Shown here in pieces: positions 45,893-60,692 of a DNA stretch of 64,000 nucleotides (position 1 is its first letter; every line of letters begins with the position of its first letter). The stretch comes from Rhodococcus sp. H36-A4. Lineage in GTDB: Bacteria; Actinomycetota; Actinomycetes; Mycobacteriales; Mycobacteriaceae. The stretch lies in contig NZ_JAPVLQ010000005.1 in assembly GCF_027158005.1 (NCBI RefSeq), forward strand, positions 414,689 through 478,688. Reading direction: 5' to 3'. Below the pieces are notes generated by a model. That model was not told where the DNA came from. It searched no databases and worked only from the letters and a program-made list of their open reading frames with translations. The position numbers were made by a program, and so were the translations under genes.

Positions 45893-46735
45893 ATGGCTGT
45901 ACCGAAAATCGTGCTGTTCTACGTCTTTACCCCGCTACCGGACCCGGAGGCAATCCGGCTGTGGCAGCACACGCTGGCCGCGTCCAACGGCCTCGGTGGC
46001 AGGATCATCATCTCCGAGCATGGGATCAACGCGACCGTCGGCGGCGAACTCGCCGACGTCAAGCGCTATGTGCGGGGAACACGGAGCTATCCAGCCTTCG
46101 AAGACGCCGACATCAAGTGGTCGGAGGGGTTGGGTGAGGACTTCCCACGGCTTTCGGTCAAGGTCCGGTCGGAGATCGTGACCTTCGGGGCAGCCGAGGA
46201 ACTGAAGGTCGACGCAGACGGAGTGGTCGGCGGGGGAGTGCACCTGAGTCCCGCACAAGTGAACGAACTTGTCGATCGTCGTGGCGATGACGTCGTCTTC
46301 TTCGACGGCCGCAATGCTTTCGAGGCGCAGATCGGCAAATTCAAGAACGCTGTGGTGCCCGAAGTGGAGACCACCCGCGACTTCGTTGCGCAACTCGACT
46401 CTGGGCAGTTCGATCATCTGAAGAAGAGTCCCGTCGTCACTTACTGCACCGGTGGAGTGCGATGCGAGGTGCTTTCTTCGCTGATGCGCTCACGAGGTTT
46501 CGAAGAGGTCTATCAGCTCGACGGCGGGATAGTGCGCTACGCCGAAGCCTATGGAGACGATGCGCTGTGGGAGGGATCGTTGTACGTCTTCGACAAGCGC
46601 ATGAATATCGACTTCTCCGATCACACGTCGGTGATCGGCCGCTGCACGGTGTGCGCGAACCCGACTTCTCGATACCAGGATTTCGACGACGACGAGGGCC
46701 GCGGGCTCCGCCTGGTCTGTGTCGATTGTGCCTGA
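45893..46735 (+). CDS. trhO: tRNA uridine(34) hydroxylase, rhodanese-related (TrhO)
   Basis: A 280-residue TrhO (YceA) enzyme, which hydroxylates the wobble uridine of tRNA in an oxygen-dependent step. The rhodanese active-site loop is [15 protein letters not shown] (Cys near 183), and the N-terminal half contains the acylphosphatase-like fold ([14 protein letters not shown]). The C-terminal CTVCANP and CVDCA cysteines could bind zinc. The ATG at 45893 is preceded by the candidate -10 above. The RluA-type gene begins inside its last codons, so the two are coupled. Confidence 0.92.
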   Translation: MAVPKIVLFYVFTPLPDPEAIRLWQHTLAASNGLGGRIIISEHGINATVGGELADVKRYVRGTRSYPAFEDADIKWSEGLGEDFPRLSVKVRSEIVTFGAAEELKVDADGVVGGGVHLSPAQVNELVDRRGDDVVFFDGRNAFEAQIGKFKNAVVPEVETTRDFVAQLDSGQFDHLKKSPVVTYCTGGVRCEVLSSLMRSRGFEEVYQLDGGIVRYAEAYGDDALWEGSLYVFDKRMNIDFSDHTSVIGRCTVCANPTSRYQDFDDDEGRGLRLVCVDCA

Positions 46736-47612
46736 GCCACTTCCGTATCGGCATGGTTTGGCGCCGTTGCGCATTCGGCTTCCGCACGAGGAGTCCTCGA
46801 AGACCGTGTTCGAGTACCTCAGTCGCGAGTACCCCGCCGATCCGTGGGAGCAGTCGATGATCTCCGGCGAGGTCGTCGACGAGAAGGGGCGGCCGTGGGG
46901 CAGCGAAAGTGCCTATGCTCCTGGAAGATTCGTGTACTTCTACCGAGACCCGGCGCCGGAGACTCCGGTGCCGTTCGAGATGGACGTCCTTTACGACGGT
47001 GACGGCATCGTCGTGGTCGACAAGCCGCATTTTCTGGCAACCATCCCTCGGGGAAGACACGTCACCGAAACCGCGACGGTGCGTGCGCGTCGGATGTTCG
47101 ACTGCCCGGATCTCACGCCTGCCCATCGACTCGATCGGGCGACGGCGGGAGTTCTGATATTCACCCGCACCAAAGAACTACGACGGCCGTACCAGGAGCT
47201 CTTCTCGTCGAGATCGGTACTCAAAGAGTACGAGGCGATCGCGCCTTATGATCCGACGCTGGAATTCCCGCGGGTGATTCGGAGTCGAATCATCAAGGAA
47301 CACGGGGTCATGGTTGCCCATGAGGAACCGGGCGAGCCGAACAGTGAAACACGGGTCGAGATGATCGAGATCTTGGGTGAACGCGCACGCTATCGACTCT
47401 TCCCGAAGACGGGCAAGACGCACCAGCTACGAATTCACCTGTCTTCGATGGGTATACCCATCGAAGGTGATCCGTTCTATCCAGAGTTTCGATCGGTACC
47501 GGGTGACGACTTCACCGAACCCTTGAGGCTTCTCGCGCGGGCGGTGGAATTCGAAGACCCGATCACCGGCGCTTCGCGTCGTTTTCGGAGTAACCGGAGC
47601 CTGTCCGACTGA
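46719..47612 (+). CDS. RluA-family pseudouridine synthase
   Basis: A 297-residue synthase isomerising uridine to pseudouridine in rRNA or tRNA. The catalytic aspartate is in [15 protein letters not shown], with the binding stretch [13 protein letters not shown] before it and [22 protein letters not shown] after it, in the usual order. GTG 46719 lies inside the TrhO gene; GTG 46728 is an alternative. The short N-terminal extension has no S4 domain, as in the RluA/RluB-lacking subgroup. Both neighbours modify RNA. Confidence 0.9.
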   Translation: MSIVPEPLPYRHGLAPLRIRLPHEESSKTVFEYLSREYPADPWEQSMISGEVVDEKGRPWGSESAYAPGRFVYFYRDPAPETPVPFEMDVLYDGDGIVVVDKPHFLATIPRGRHVTETATVRARRMFDCPDLTPAHRLDRATAGVLIFTRTKELRRPYQELFSSRSVLKEYEAIAPYDPTLEFPRVIRSRIIKEHGVMVAHEEPGEPNSETRVEMIEILGERARYRLFPKTGKTHQLRIHLSSMGIPIEGDPFYPEFRSVPGDDFTEPLRLLARAVEFEDPITGASRRFRSNRSLSD

Positions 47613-47649
47613 GCGGTTCTCGGCTATGCGCCGATAGAGACACCGCAAA

Positions 47650-47690
47650 CGAACGCACCCCCGGCCGCAGAGCGGGCGGGGGTGCGTTCG
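47650..47690. terminator. Bidirectional terminator between the synthase and the fused carboxylase
   Basis: A perfect 13-bp stem (CGAACGCACCCCC at 47650-47662 with GGGGGTGCGTTCG at 47678-47690) and 15-base loop, placed between two convergent genes, 38 bases after the first stop and 12 before the second. Confidence 0.92.
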
Positions 47691-47701
47691 AGGTGAAATC
47701 G

Positions 47702-53167
<5,466 letters not shown>

Positions 53168-53611
53168 CGTCTCTCTCTCCGTCAGGTGGATGAAAATGCT
53201 TTCTCGAACGTCGGGCACGTCGTGACGCCCGCGGGTTCTTGTCACATATCGGGCTTGCTGGGGACGAAACGACACACTCGGTCTCGAGGGACTTCTGTGT
53301 GGACAAGAGCGGGAGTCGATGTAACAGCCCCCACCCATCGACCTCGATCTCGTTCGTTACCCCGCCGATCCCTCGTCGAAGACGTGGAACAGGTCTGAAT
53401 GTCGTCCTATTCTAACGGATCACATGATTCTTACCATGTCAACGGCGATATGGGCCGATGTGATTGATCTCGCTTCGTTCAAACCTTCACTACGGCAATG
53501 CATTTCGCTGCAGTTTCCGGACGACGCTGAAAAAGGTCAGCAAAAGCTTGACGGAATACCGACGAGTAGCGTTGCGACAACGGACATTTCGGTGTCGGCG
53601 ATGGGCCATGA

Positions 53612-53641
53612 TTACCGGCGGGTACGTTACCGGTCGGTACG
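53612..53641. repeat. Two tandem 15-bp repeats with operator-like palindromes
   Basis: Copies 53612-53626 and 53627-53641 differ at two positions. The second contains TACCG-GT-CGGTA, a perfect inverted repeat, and the first the same with one mismatch, a TetR-type operator shape. They lie between the carboxylase and helicase starts. Confidence 0.6.
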
Positions 53642-53982
53642 TGGCGCTCGGTATCGATCGGAATCGGACATAAGGCGCACAACGTCGGAATCTGGGCTCG
53701 GTACCGTCGATCGAGCTCGATAAGCCCTCGAGGGTCAGTGGTGGCGGAATCGGATGTGGACGCGAGTGGGCTTTTCTGGCATTTCTTGTGATCTACCACG
53801 ACGAAAAGAACCTAAGGTCCGTACACCGTGATCAACCCGGACGCAGAGACTAGTCTGGAGCATGCGCGCAAGCACCGTCCCGGTTAACGGACGGCCGTTC
53901 GAGGATTTCAGAGGTTCAACAGTGTCGACTGCAGCGGTTCCCGATCGTGGCCAGCAGCCGGATCCCAGCAGGATCTCGGCTG

Positions 53983-53989
53983 AAGGAGG
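53983..53989 (+). promoter_or_regulatory. Ribosome-binding site setting the helicase start
   Basis: AAGGAGG ends seven bases before GTG 53997, ideal spacing. This supports GTG over the ATG at 53862, which would add 45 residues. Confidence 0.75.
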
Positions 53990-53996
53990 CGTTTTC

Positions 53997-56900
53997 GTGG
54001 AGGGCGAAGTATTGACGGAAGGGCATGAAGAGCTCACGGACAGGGTTCTGCGCATGCTGCAATTCCTGCGAGAGATCGTCACCGCTCGCACCGAGCCCGT
54101 GTTGCATTACGAAAAACACCTTCGTGTCGAGTGGCTTCAGGCCGACTCGCCCGCGTCTCATCTGGATGCGTCGGCCGAGCAGGGCGGGGTGGTGCTCAGG
54201 GCCCGGCGGGTCGAGTTCGAAGAACCGCCGAAGCTTCCGGAGATCCTCGAAGGATTCGTCGACCACACGATGGTGGCCGACAGTCGTCATCTGGACATCG
54301 AGTTGATCGAATCGGCTTTGGCATCGTCTTCGAGCGAGGACGTCGATGCCGACGCCGACTTCGATGTCCGACACGCCTACCAGGTTCGACGTGCATTCGA
54401 AACGTATTCGACCGAGTGGCGTTTATGGGCAGAGTCGGATCGAAAGCAGCGACCGGAAGCCTCGCTCTACCACGCTCTCCAGCTGATGATGCAAGAACTG
54501 TCTTCGCAACCTGAGTCCATCGAGCTGGTGGTCGCCTCAGGCCTGTTGAGTCTTTCGGCTCAGGGAACTGCAGGCGCGGTCGTGACGCACCTGCTGACCC
54601 AGTCGGCGGCAGTGGAGTTGGACGTCCGCACCGGAGACTTGTTAGTCAAGCTTGCTGCCAATTCACAACCGCGATTCGAGGACACTCAGCTGCTGACCGG
54701 CCGGGCCTGCTTCGACCCGTCCGGTTCGGTGAAGATGCAAAGTGACCTGCCGCGACGCATCACCTCACCTCTCGACGCCGACGTGGTGTCCCTGTTCGTG
54801 GAGTGGGCCGATACCGCGCTGGATATACCGGTCGACGTTCGAGCCGACCAGAATCGGCCGTCGACTGCCGACGTTCCCGAGAACGGGGCGACGGTAACGT
54901 TGTCCCCCGCCCTGGTCATGCGCAAGCGGAATGCGTTTGCGTTGCGTGACTACTACGAGCAGATGATCGCGGATCTCGCCAAGCCAGGTTCGAGGCTTCC
55001 GCTCGGTTTGGCGCAGCTGGTGGAGCCCATCGAACCCGCCGAACGTCTGGCCTGGTTGGAACGGATGGGTGCCGCCGAGACTCTCTCTCTGGCTACGGAT
55101 CCACTCTTTCCACTTCCGGCGAATGCCGAACAGTCACAGATCCTGCGCAGGCTCGGCCGGGACAGCGGAGTAGTCGTCGAAGGTCCCCCCGGTACCGGAA
55201 AGACGCACACCATTGCGAATCTGGTGTCGGCATTGCTTGCCCGCGGTCAGCGTGTGCTCGTCACCAGTGAGAAGTCACAGGCGCTTCGCGTGCTTCGGGA
55301 CAAACTTCCACCCGAACTGCAGGAGCTTTGCGTCTCGATCACCGATCTCGGACGCGGTGGATCAGAGGAGCTCAATCGCAGTGTCGCTCGTATCGCAGAT
55401 CGCAAAGCGGCATACAACGACGTGGACGCGGCCGAGAAGATCGCGTCCTTGACCGCGCGACGGGCGGATGCTTCGGCGCGGCGTGCCGTGTTACTCGATA
55501 CCATCGCCGAGCTGCGTCTGTCGGAAACTGTTGTGCATCAGTATGTTTCCGATGGTTACGAGGGGACCGCGGCTGCGATCGTCCGAAAGGTCAAGGCAGC
55601 GGAGGAAGCTCACGAGTGGCTACCGGGACCGTTGTCGACGGATCGCCCCACGTTGATCGGAACCGAGGTGGATCGGCTGCGGAAGTTGATCGCTACCGCA
55701 CCGGATGGGCGTGCGGCACGAGCCGGGCAATCACTCCCACGGCTCGACACCATTCTGCCGAATTCAGCGGAACTACGGTTGTCGTGTCGGCGAGCGAGTG
55801 CCAAGGTGCATGTGGAGTCCGAGCATTCGTCCAGGCTTGTCGAGTTCCTCGGTGGAGTCGATCCGGCTGCAGCTCTCGGTATTCGGCAACTGTGCGAAGA
55901 ACTCGACGCGCGAGTGCGTGACGTTCTCGAACTCGACCAACTCTTCCGACAATTGACCGATTCCGTCCTGTCCGGCGAAGCCGCGCACCTATGGTCACGG
56001 GTGAGCGGTATTTCATCCATGGCCGAGGTCGCGGCTCGGGCCGATCGCTTCATCGGTGCTCATGATGTGCAGTGTTCCTCTTCGACGACCGCCGCGCTCT
56101 ATGCAATGGAATCCCTGACTGTCGCTTTGGAATCGGGAATCGAGTGGAAGCCCCGGTTCCGAAAGAGCGAACAGCAGCGTGCCGTGGAAGATCTCGGCAT
56201 CACGGCGACTGTCGATGGCGTTCCAGTTGTGTCGGCGAGCGCCGGCCGGCTCGTGACCGAGCATATTCGTGCTCTCGATATCGTCAGCACCGCGGCGACT
56301 CTGCTCGGGGACCTACGGATCTCGGTGTCCACCGACGGGCCTCGGTCACGGCGAGTGAACGATCTTCGGCTCGTGAGTGACAAGCTGACGTTGGTGGCAG
56401 GTGTCCTGCATGCGCGCGACGCGTTGGTCGAGAAGCTGTACGCGGTGTCACCTTCGGCACCATGGATTCGAAGCCTCGACGACGCGGCGCAGTTCGCTGG
56501 GTCGGCAAGGGCTATTGCTACCCGTATCGATGCAGACGCGGCCAAGGCTGAACTGAGCAAAATTCTGTATTCCGTTGCGACACAGGTAGATACTGGACCT
56601 TCGCCCGAGGGGACGGCTCTCGTGACGGCGCTGAACTCGGCCGACGAGGACGCCGTTGCCGAGGCGTCGGGGAATTACATCGCGGCATGCCAGGAGCAGG
56701 ACGATCAGCTGGTCCAGGACGAGTTGGCGAAGAAACTCGCCGATGCCGCGCCCGCGTTGTACCAACTGGTTCTCGACACGGCCGGTGACTCCGACTGGGA
56801 TGAAATCAGTTGGCAGATGTCCAAGGCATGGGCGTGGCGTCGAGCGCGTGAGTGGGTGAGCGAACAACATCGCGGCGGTGTCGAACATCAGCTCGATATC

Positions 56901-58730
56901 GAACTGAACGCACTCGACGCAGATCTGAAATACCTGACGTCTCAGCTGGCGGCCGCGATGGCTTGGCGAGACTGTCTCGAGCGGATGACTGCTGTGGAAG
57001 TGCGTGCGTTGCAGACGTATCGGGAGCACATGTCGTCGATCGGGGCAGGCGCAGGTCGATACGCGGAGACGTTCCGCAGCGCTGCGCGCTCGGCTATGCG
57101 AGATGCGCAAAGTGCCGTCCCGGCTTGGGTCATGCCCCTTGCTCAGGTCTTGGCGACAGTGCCTCCTATAGCGGACAGTTTCGACGTCGTGATCGTCGAC
57201 GAAGCCAGCCAGGCCGACATCAGCAGCCTGTTCCTCCTGTATTTGGCACCGCGGGTGATCGTCGTCGGTGACGATCGGCAATGTGCACCTGCAGACGTCC
57301 CGCAGGCGGGAACGCTCGAAGACGTGTTCACCCGACTCGACGTGTACCTGCCGGATCTACCCGAACATGTTCGCGCGACGTTGACTCCGCGGTCGTCACT
57401 GTTCTCGATGCTGCGTACGCGTTTCGGCCAAGTCGTCCGTCTGCGCGAGCACTTTCGATCGATGCCGGAAATTATCAACTGGTCATCGCAACAATTCTAT
57501 GGAGATTTGCCCCTGGTTCCTGTGCGTCAATTCGGCGCGGACAGGCTCCCGCCGCTTCGCCATACTTTCGTACCCGATGCATCGGTAAGAGGGAAGGGCG
57601 CTTCGCTCGTCAATCATGCCGAGGGACAAGCCATCGCCGGTCAGATTCTCGAATGCCTTGCTGATCCCTTGTACGACGGCAAGACATTCGGCGTCGTCGT
57701 GCTGCAGGGAACGGCTCAGGTCGATGAAATCCGAAACGAATTGATCAAGCGTATCGGAATCGACCAGTGGGCGGATCGAAGGCTCCGCGTCGGGACACCA
57801 CCGGACTTTCAGGGAGACGAACGAAGCGTCGTCTTCCTGTCGATGGTGGTTGCACCGAACCAGGACTTTCCCGCTCTCAGCGCAAGCCAATACAAGCGGC
57901 GGTTCAATGTCGCGGCCTCGCGTGCGCAGGATCAACTCTGGCTGTTCCACTCGGTCACAGTCGATCGGCTCAAGCGATCCGACCTTCGGAACTCGTTGCT
58001 CGCGTATGTCACGTCGACCTCACCTGCACCTGCGAATCCGATGCCGCGCGATGTCACGCCGGATATTCGGCGCAGCGAGTTCGCGAGCCTGTTCGAGCAG
58101 CGGTTGTTCGTCGATCTGCGAGATCGTGGATATCACGTCAACCCCGGTGTCGAGGTGAACAATCGACGTATCGACCTGGTGGTCACCGGGCAGGTGTCCA
58201 GGCTCGCCGTGGAATGCGATGGAGACTCGATTCAGTCCACTCCGGAGCGTCGTCTGGCAGACCTTCAGCGCGAGCAGGAACTCAAACGTTGTGGCTGGAC
58301 GTTCTGGCGTGTGCGCGAGTCGGAGTACTACCTCGATGTCGAGGCTGCGTTGGAGGATCTGTGGAATGCCCTGTCCGCGTTAGGAATCGAACCGAATACG
58401 ATTTCGATTTCGCCCGCAGAAACGGTGACCGAGGAGTGGATTCCGGTCGACTTGGATCGACCGCAGGATGATCTGCTCCTCGAGCAAGCGCCAGGGGACG
58501 TGTCGGTGGATACACCACTGGACACGCCGGCTGATCATTTCGTGGAAGGTCCCGACACCAGCCCGACGAGTGCCACCGCGGAAACGCCGTGGAATGCGTG
58601 GCAGTCAGCGCCCGAAGGCGAGAAGTACGACATGTGGACCATTCCGAGCGAAGCCCCTGAGCACCGGTTTCCGTCTGTTGAGTTGCCCATCAACGGCTAT
58701 CACGACGGAGGGCGTGGCCACGACAGCTGA
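53997..58730 (+). CDS. SF1 helicase with C-terminal MTES_1575/Vsr-like nuclease, possible defence gene
   Basis: A 1577-residue protein. Walker A GPPGTGKTHTIANL lies at about 396-409; Walker B (VVIVDEASQADISSL) near 1062-1077, so about 650 residues of largely helical, coiled-coil-like sequence lie between them; DDRQCAP and NVAASRAQDQLW (near 1303) complete the UPF1/DNA2-type helicase. Residues about 1359-1450 are a nuclease of the MTES_1575 type: EQRLF, RIDLVV, LAVECDGDS and QREQELKRCGWTFWRV. A Glu/Ser/Pro-rich tail ends the protein. The layout resembles the helicase-Vsr (Hhe) anti-phage proteins, though I see no DUF4011 motif. Start GTG 53997 is set by a strong ribosome site. Confidence 0.88.
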   Translation: MEGEVLTEGHEELTDRVLRMLQFLREIVTARTEPVLHYEKHLRVEWLQADSPASHLDASAEQGGVVLRARRVEFEEPPKLPEILEGFVDHTMVADSRHLDIELIESALASSSSEDVDADADFDVRHAYQVRRAFETYSTEWRLWAESDRKQRPEASLYHALQLMMQELSSQPESIELVVASGLLSLSAQGTAGAVVTHLLTQSAAVELDVRTGDLLVKLAANSQPRFEDTQLLTGRACFDPSGSVKMQSDLPRRITSPLDADVVSLFVEWADTALDIPVDVRADQNRPSTADVPENGATVTLSPALVMRKRNAFALRDYYEQMIADLAKPGSRLPLGLAQLVEPIEPAERLAWLERMGAAETLSLATDPLFPLPANAEQSQILRRLGRDSGVVVEGPPGTGKTHTIANLVSALLARGQRVLVTSEKSQALRVLRDKLPPELQELCVSITDLGRGGSEELNRSVARIADRKAAYNDVDAAEKIASLTARRADASARRAVLLDTIAELRLSETVVHQYVSDGYEGTAAAIVRKVKAAEEAHEWLPGPLSTDRPTLIGTEVDRLRKLIATAPDGRAARAGQSLPRLDTILPNSAELRLSCRRASAKVHVESEHSSRLVEFLGGVDPAAALGIRQLCEELDARVRDVLELDQLFRQLTDSVLSGEAAHLWSRVSGISSMAEVAARADRFIGAHDVQCSSSTTAALYAMESLTVALESGIEWKPRFRKSEQQRAVEDLGITATVDGVPVVSASAGRLVTEHIRALDIVSTAATLLGDLRISVSTDGPRSRRVNDLRLVSDKLTLVAGVLHARDALVEKLYAVSPSAPWIRSLDDAAQFAGSARAIATRIDADAAKAELSKILYSVATQVDTGPSPEGTALVTALNSADEDAVAEASGNYIAACQEQDDQLVQDELAKKLADAAPALYQLVLDTAGDSDWDEISWQMSKAWAWRRAREWVSEQHRGGVEHQLDIELNALDADLKYLTSQLAAAMAWRDCLERMTAVEVRALQTYREHMSSIGAGAGRYAETFRSAARSAMRDAQSAVPAWVMPLAQVLATVPPIADSFDVVIVDEASQADISSLFLLYLAPRVIVVGDDRQCAPADVPQAGTLEDVFTRLDVYLPDLPEHVRATLTPRSSLFSMLRTRFGQVVRLREHFRSMPEIINWSSQQFYGDLPLVPVRQFGADRLPPLRHTFVPDASVRGKGASLVNHAEGQAIAGQILECLADPLYDGKTFGVVVLQGTAQVDEIRNELIKRIGIDQWADRRLRVGTPPDFQGDERSVVFLSMVVAPNQDFPALSASQYKRRFNVAASRAQDQLWLFHSVTVDRLKRSDLRNSLLAYVTSTSPAPANPMPRDVTPDIRRSEFASLFEQRLFVDLRDRGYHVNPGVEVNNRRIDLVVTGQVSRLAVECDGDSIQSTPERRLADLQREQELKRCGWTFWRVRESEYYLDVEAALEDLWNALSALGIEPNTISISPAETVTEEWIPVDLDRPQDDLLLEQAPGDVSVDTPLDTPADHFVEGPDTSPTSATAETPWNAWQSAPEGEKYDMWTIPSEAPEHRFPSVELPINGYHDGGRGHDS

Positions 58731-58787
58731 CCGAGGCAAATGCTATAGCGTGGATGGCGTCCGACTGTGTCTGTCGAAGGAGTGCCA

Positions 58788-59435
58788 ATGTCTCGAATCG
58801 CCATTTTCGGAGGACACGGGCAGGTGGCGCTCCGTCTAGCGCCGTTGCTCGCGGAGCGCGGACACGAGGTGGGGTCGATCGTTCGTAACCCGGATCACGT
58901 CGCCGACATCGCGAATGTGGGCGCCACACCGTTGGTGGCCGATATCGAGAACCTGGATGTCGAGAAGATTGCGGTGCTACTCGACGGCTTCGACACAGTC
59001 GTGTGGTCTGCAGGCGCGGGCGGCGGCAGTGCCGACCGAACGTATGCCGTCGACCGTGATGCAGCACTTCGCTCGATGGACGCTGCCGGGCGAGTGGGCA
59101 TCACGCGCTACGTCATGGTGTCGTATTTCGGGGCGGACACGCAGCACGGGGTAGATCCGAGCAATCCCTTCTTCGCGTACGCGGAGGCCAAGGCGGCCGC
59201 CGACGCGTACCTGAAATCCACGTCGTTGTCCTGGACGATCCTGGGACCGAGCGCGTTGACACTCGACCCCGGCACCGGATCGATCACCACCAAAGACAAC
59301 GGTGCCACCGGCGCTTCGGTCACCCGGGACGACGTCGCTGCCGTTGTGGCCGAAACGGTGGACACTCCGGCGACCATCGGACGTGTCATCGAATTCGACA
59401 ACGGCGACACACCCATCGCAGTGGCGCTCCGCTGA
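58788..59435 (+). CDS. NAD(P)-binding atypical SDR (NmrA/YbjT-like)
   Basis: A 215-residue Rossmann-fold protein. The dinucleotide motif is IAIFGGHGQVALRLAPLLA at residues 4-22, with the GAGGGSADRTYAVDRDAAL and GPSALTLDPGTG stretches typical of NmrA/YbjT-type atypical SDRs. The active-site Tyr-Lys pair appears as YAEAKAAAD. AAGGAG lies five bases before ATG 58788. It follows the helicase by 57 bases on the same strand but is likely independent in function. Substrate is unknown. Confidence 0.87.
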   Translation: MSRIAIFGGHGQVALRLAPLLAERGHEVGSIVRNPDHVADIANVGATPLVADIENLDVEKIAVLLDGFDTVVWSAGAGGGSADRTYAVDRDAALRSMDAAGRVGITRYVMVSYFGADTQHGVDPSNPFFAYAEAKAAADAYLKSTSLSWTILGPSALTLDPGTGSITTKDNGATGASVTRDDVAAVVAETVDTPATIGRVIEFDNGDTPIAVALR

Positions 59436-59492
59436 ATCGGATCTCCAAGCACTTGTCCTGGAATTTCGCCGTCTCTGCAGTGAGGAACACAC

Positions 59493-60692
59493 ATGGCGGA
59501 TTCACAACCGACCGGTGACACCGAGGTCCACCCGCCCGAGTCAGGCGCTTCCCGACGTCGATGGCTGATCGCACCGATAGTTCTGATCGTTGTCGCACTG
59601 CTGTTCGGTGTCCCATTGTGGACGCTTTTCTTCTCCGGTTCCGACTGGCCGTTGTCGTTGCGAATATTCGGCTGCGTTGTGTTCGCCGCTGCTGCGATCG
59701 CCTTGCCGGTGTCCATGGCCCGCGGTCATGCGCGCGCCCATGACCGTGCCGCACTGATCGGTGACACGTTGCTCGGAACCGTGTGGGTGCTGTTCGTGTG
59801 GAGTGCGCTCGGTTCGATTGCTGCAGGGCTACTCGCCCTTGCCGGTCTGGAAGATCCCCTCCGATCGCGAATTGTTGCTGCCGCGGTTCTCGTCGTGGTC
59901 ACCGGACTGTTGGTGTGGGGCCATCACGAGGCGATGCGCGTGCCGCGCATCGTCGAGCGCAGCGTGGTGGTTCCGCGTCTCGGTGCCGGACTCGACGGAC
60001 TCCGCGTCGTGATGATCACCGACACGCATTACGGGCCGTTGGATCGAGCCGGTTGGTCAGCGAAGGTCGTCGACGTCGTCAACACATTGGACGCCGATGT
60101 GCTCTGTCACCTCGGAGATCTGGCAGACGGTTCGGTCCTACGGCGGGAGCATCAGGTCCAGCCGCTACGTGGAGCACGCGCAGCCCTGGCAAAGGTTTAC
60201 GTGACGGGCAACCACGAATACTTCGGCGAAGCGCAGGACTGGCTGGATCACATGGAGACGCTGGGTTGGACGGCCCTGCACAACAAGCACCTCGTGGTCG
60301 AACGTGGCGGTGCGAGGTTGGTCGTCGCCGGTGTGGACGATCGAACGGCAGCGGCTTCCACACTCGAGGGGCACGGAGCGGACCTCGATCGTGCGCTCGA
60401 GGGAGTCGATGCGGACCTGCCGGTCTTCCTTCTGGCACATCAGCCCAAGCAGATCGACGAGGCAGTTCGACGCGACGTCGAAGTGCAGGTTTCCGGTCAT
60501 ACCCACGGTGGTCAGATCTGGCCATTCGAGTACCTGGTCCGACTCGATCAACCGACGGTCCATGGCCTGAGCAGGCACGGTAAGCACACCCAGCTCTACA
60601 CCAGCCGCGGCACCGGTTTCTGGGGACCGCCGTTTCGCGTCTTTGCGCCCAGCGAGATCACCGTGCTCGTGCTGCGGACAGAGGCGTCGTGA
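59493..60692 (+). CDS. Membrane-anchored metallophosphoesterase (YkuE-like)
   Basis: A 399-residue protein. About four membrane helices (near 26-46, 58-77, 95-117 and 128-145) precede a calcineurin-like domain with MITDTHYGPLD, HLGDLADGS, VTGNHEY, LAHQPKQID and VSGHTHGGQ, all metal-ligand motifs. YkuE-like enzymes are cell-envelope or lipid phosphatases; the substrate is not known. ATG 59493 has GAGG eight bases upstream. The HAD gene overlaps its stop by four bases, so the two phosphatases are coupled. Confidence 0.92.
   Translation: MADSQPTGDTEVHPPESGASRRRWLIAPIVLIVVALLFGVPLWTLFFSGSDWPLSLRIFGCVVFAAAAIALPVSMARGHARAHDRAALIGDTLLGTVWVLFVWSALGSIAAGLLALAGLEDPLRSRIVAAAVLVVVTGLLVWGHHEAMRVPRIVERSVVVPRLGAGLDGLRVVMITDTHYGPLDRAGWSAKVVDVVNTLDADVLCHLGDLADGSVLRREHQVQPLRGARAALAKVYVTGNHEYFGEAQDWLDHMETLGWTALHNKHLVVERGGARLVVAGVDDRTAAASTLEGHGADLDRALEGVDADLPVFLLAHQPKQIDEAVRRDVEVQVSGHTHGGQIWPFEYLVRLDQPTVHGLSRHGKHTQLYTSRGTGFWGPPFRVFAPSEITVLVLRTEAS

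Larger units (their letters stand above)
53168..53996. other. 829-bp gap between the carboxylase and helicase genes
   Basis: Divergent promoters for both neighbours must lie here. TAGAAT on the minus strand (53409-53414) and TTGACA (53437-53442) are promoter-like but 22 bases apart. A 15-bp tandem repeat lies at 53612-53641. A 99-codon frame at 53424-53723 looks non-coding. A long carboxylase leader (about 235 bases) is implied if that promoter is used. Confidence 0.5.

Noticed and set aside
53424..53723. 99-codon frame in the 829-bp gap
   Set aside because: Composition is repetitive Arg/Ser, generated partly by the 15-bp repeat; no ribosome site or homology seen.
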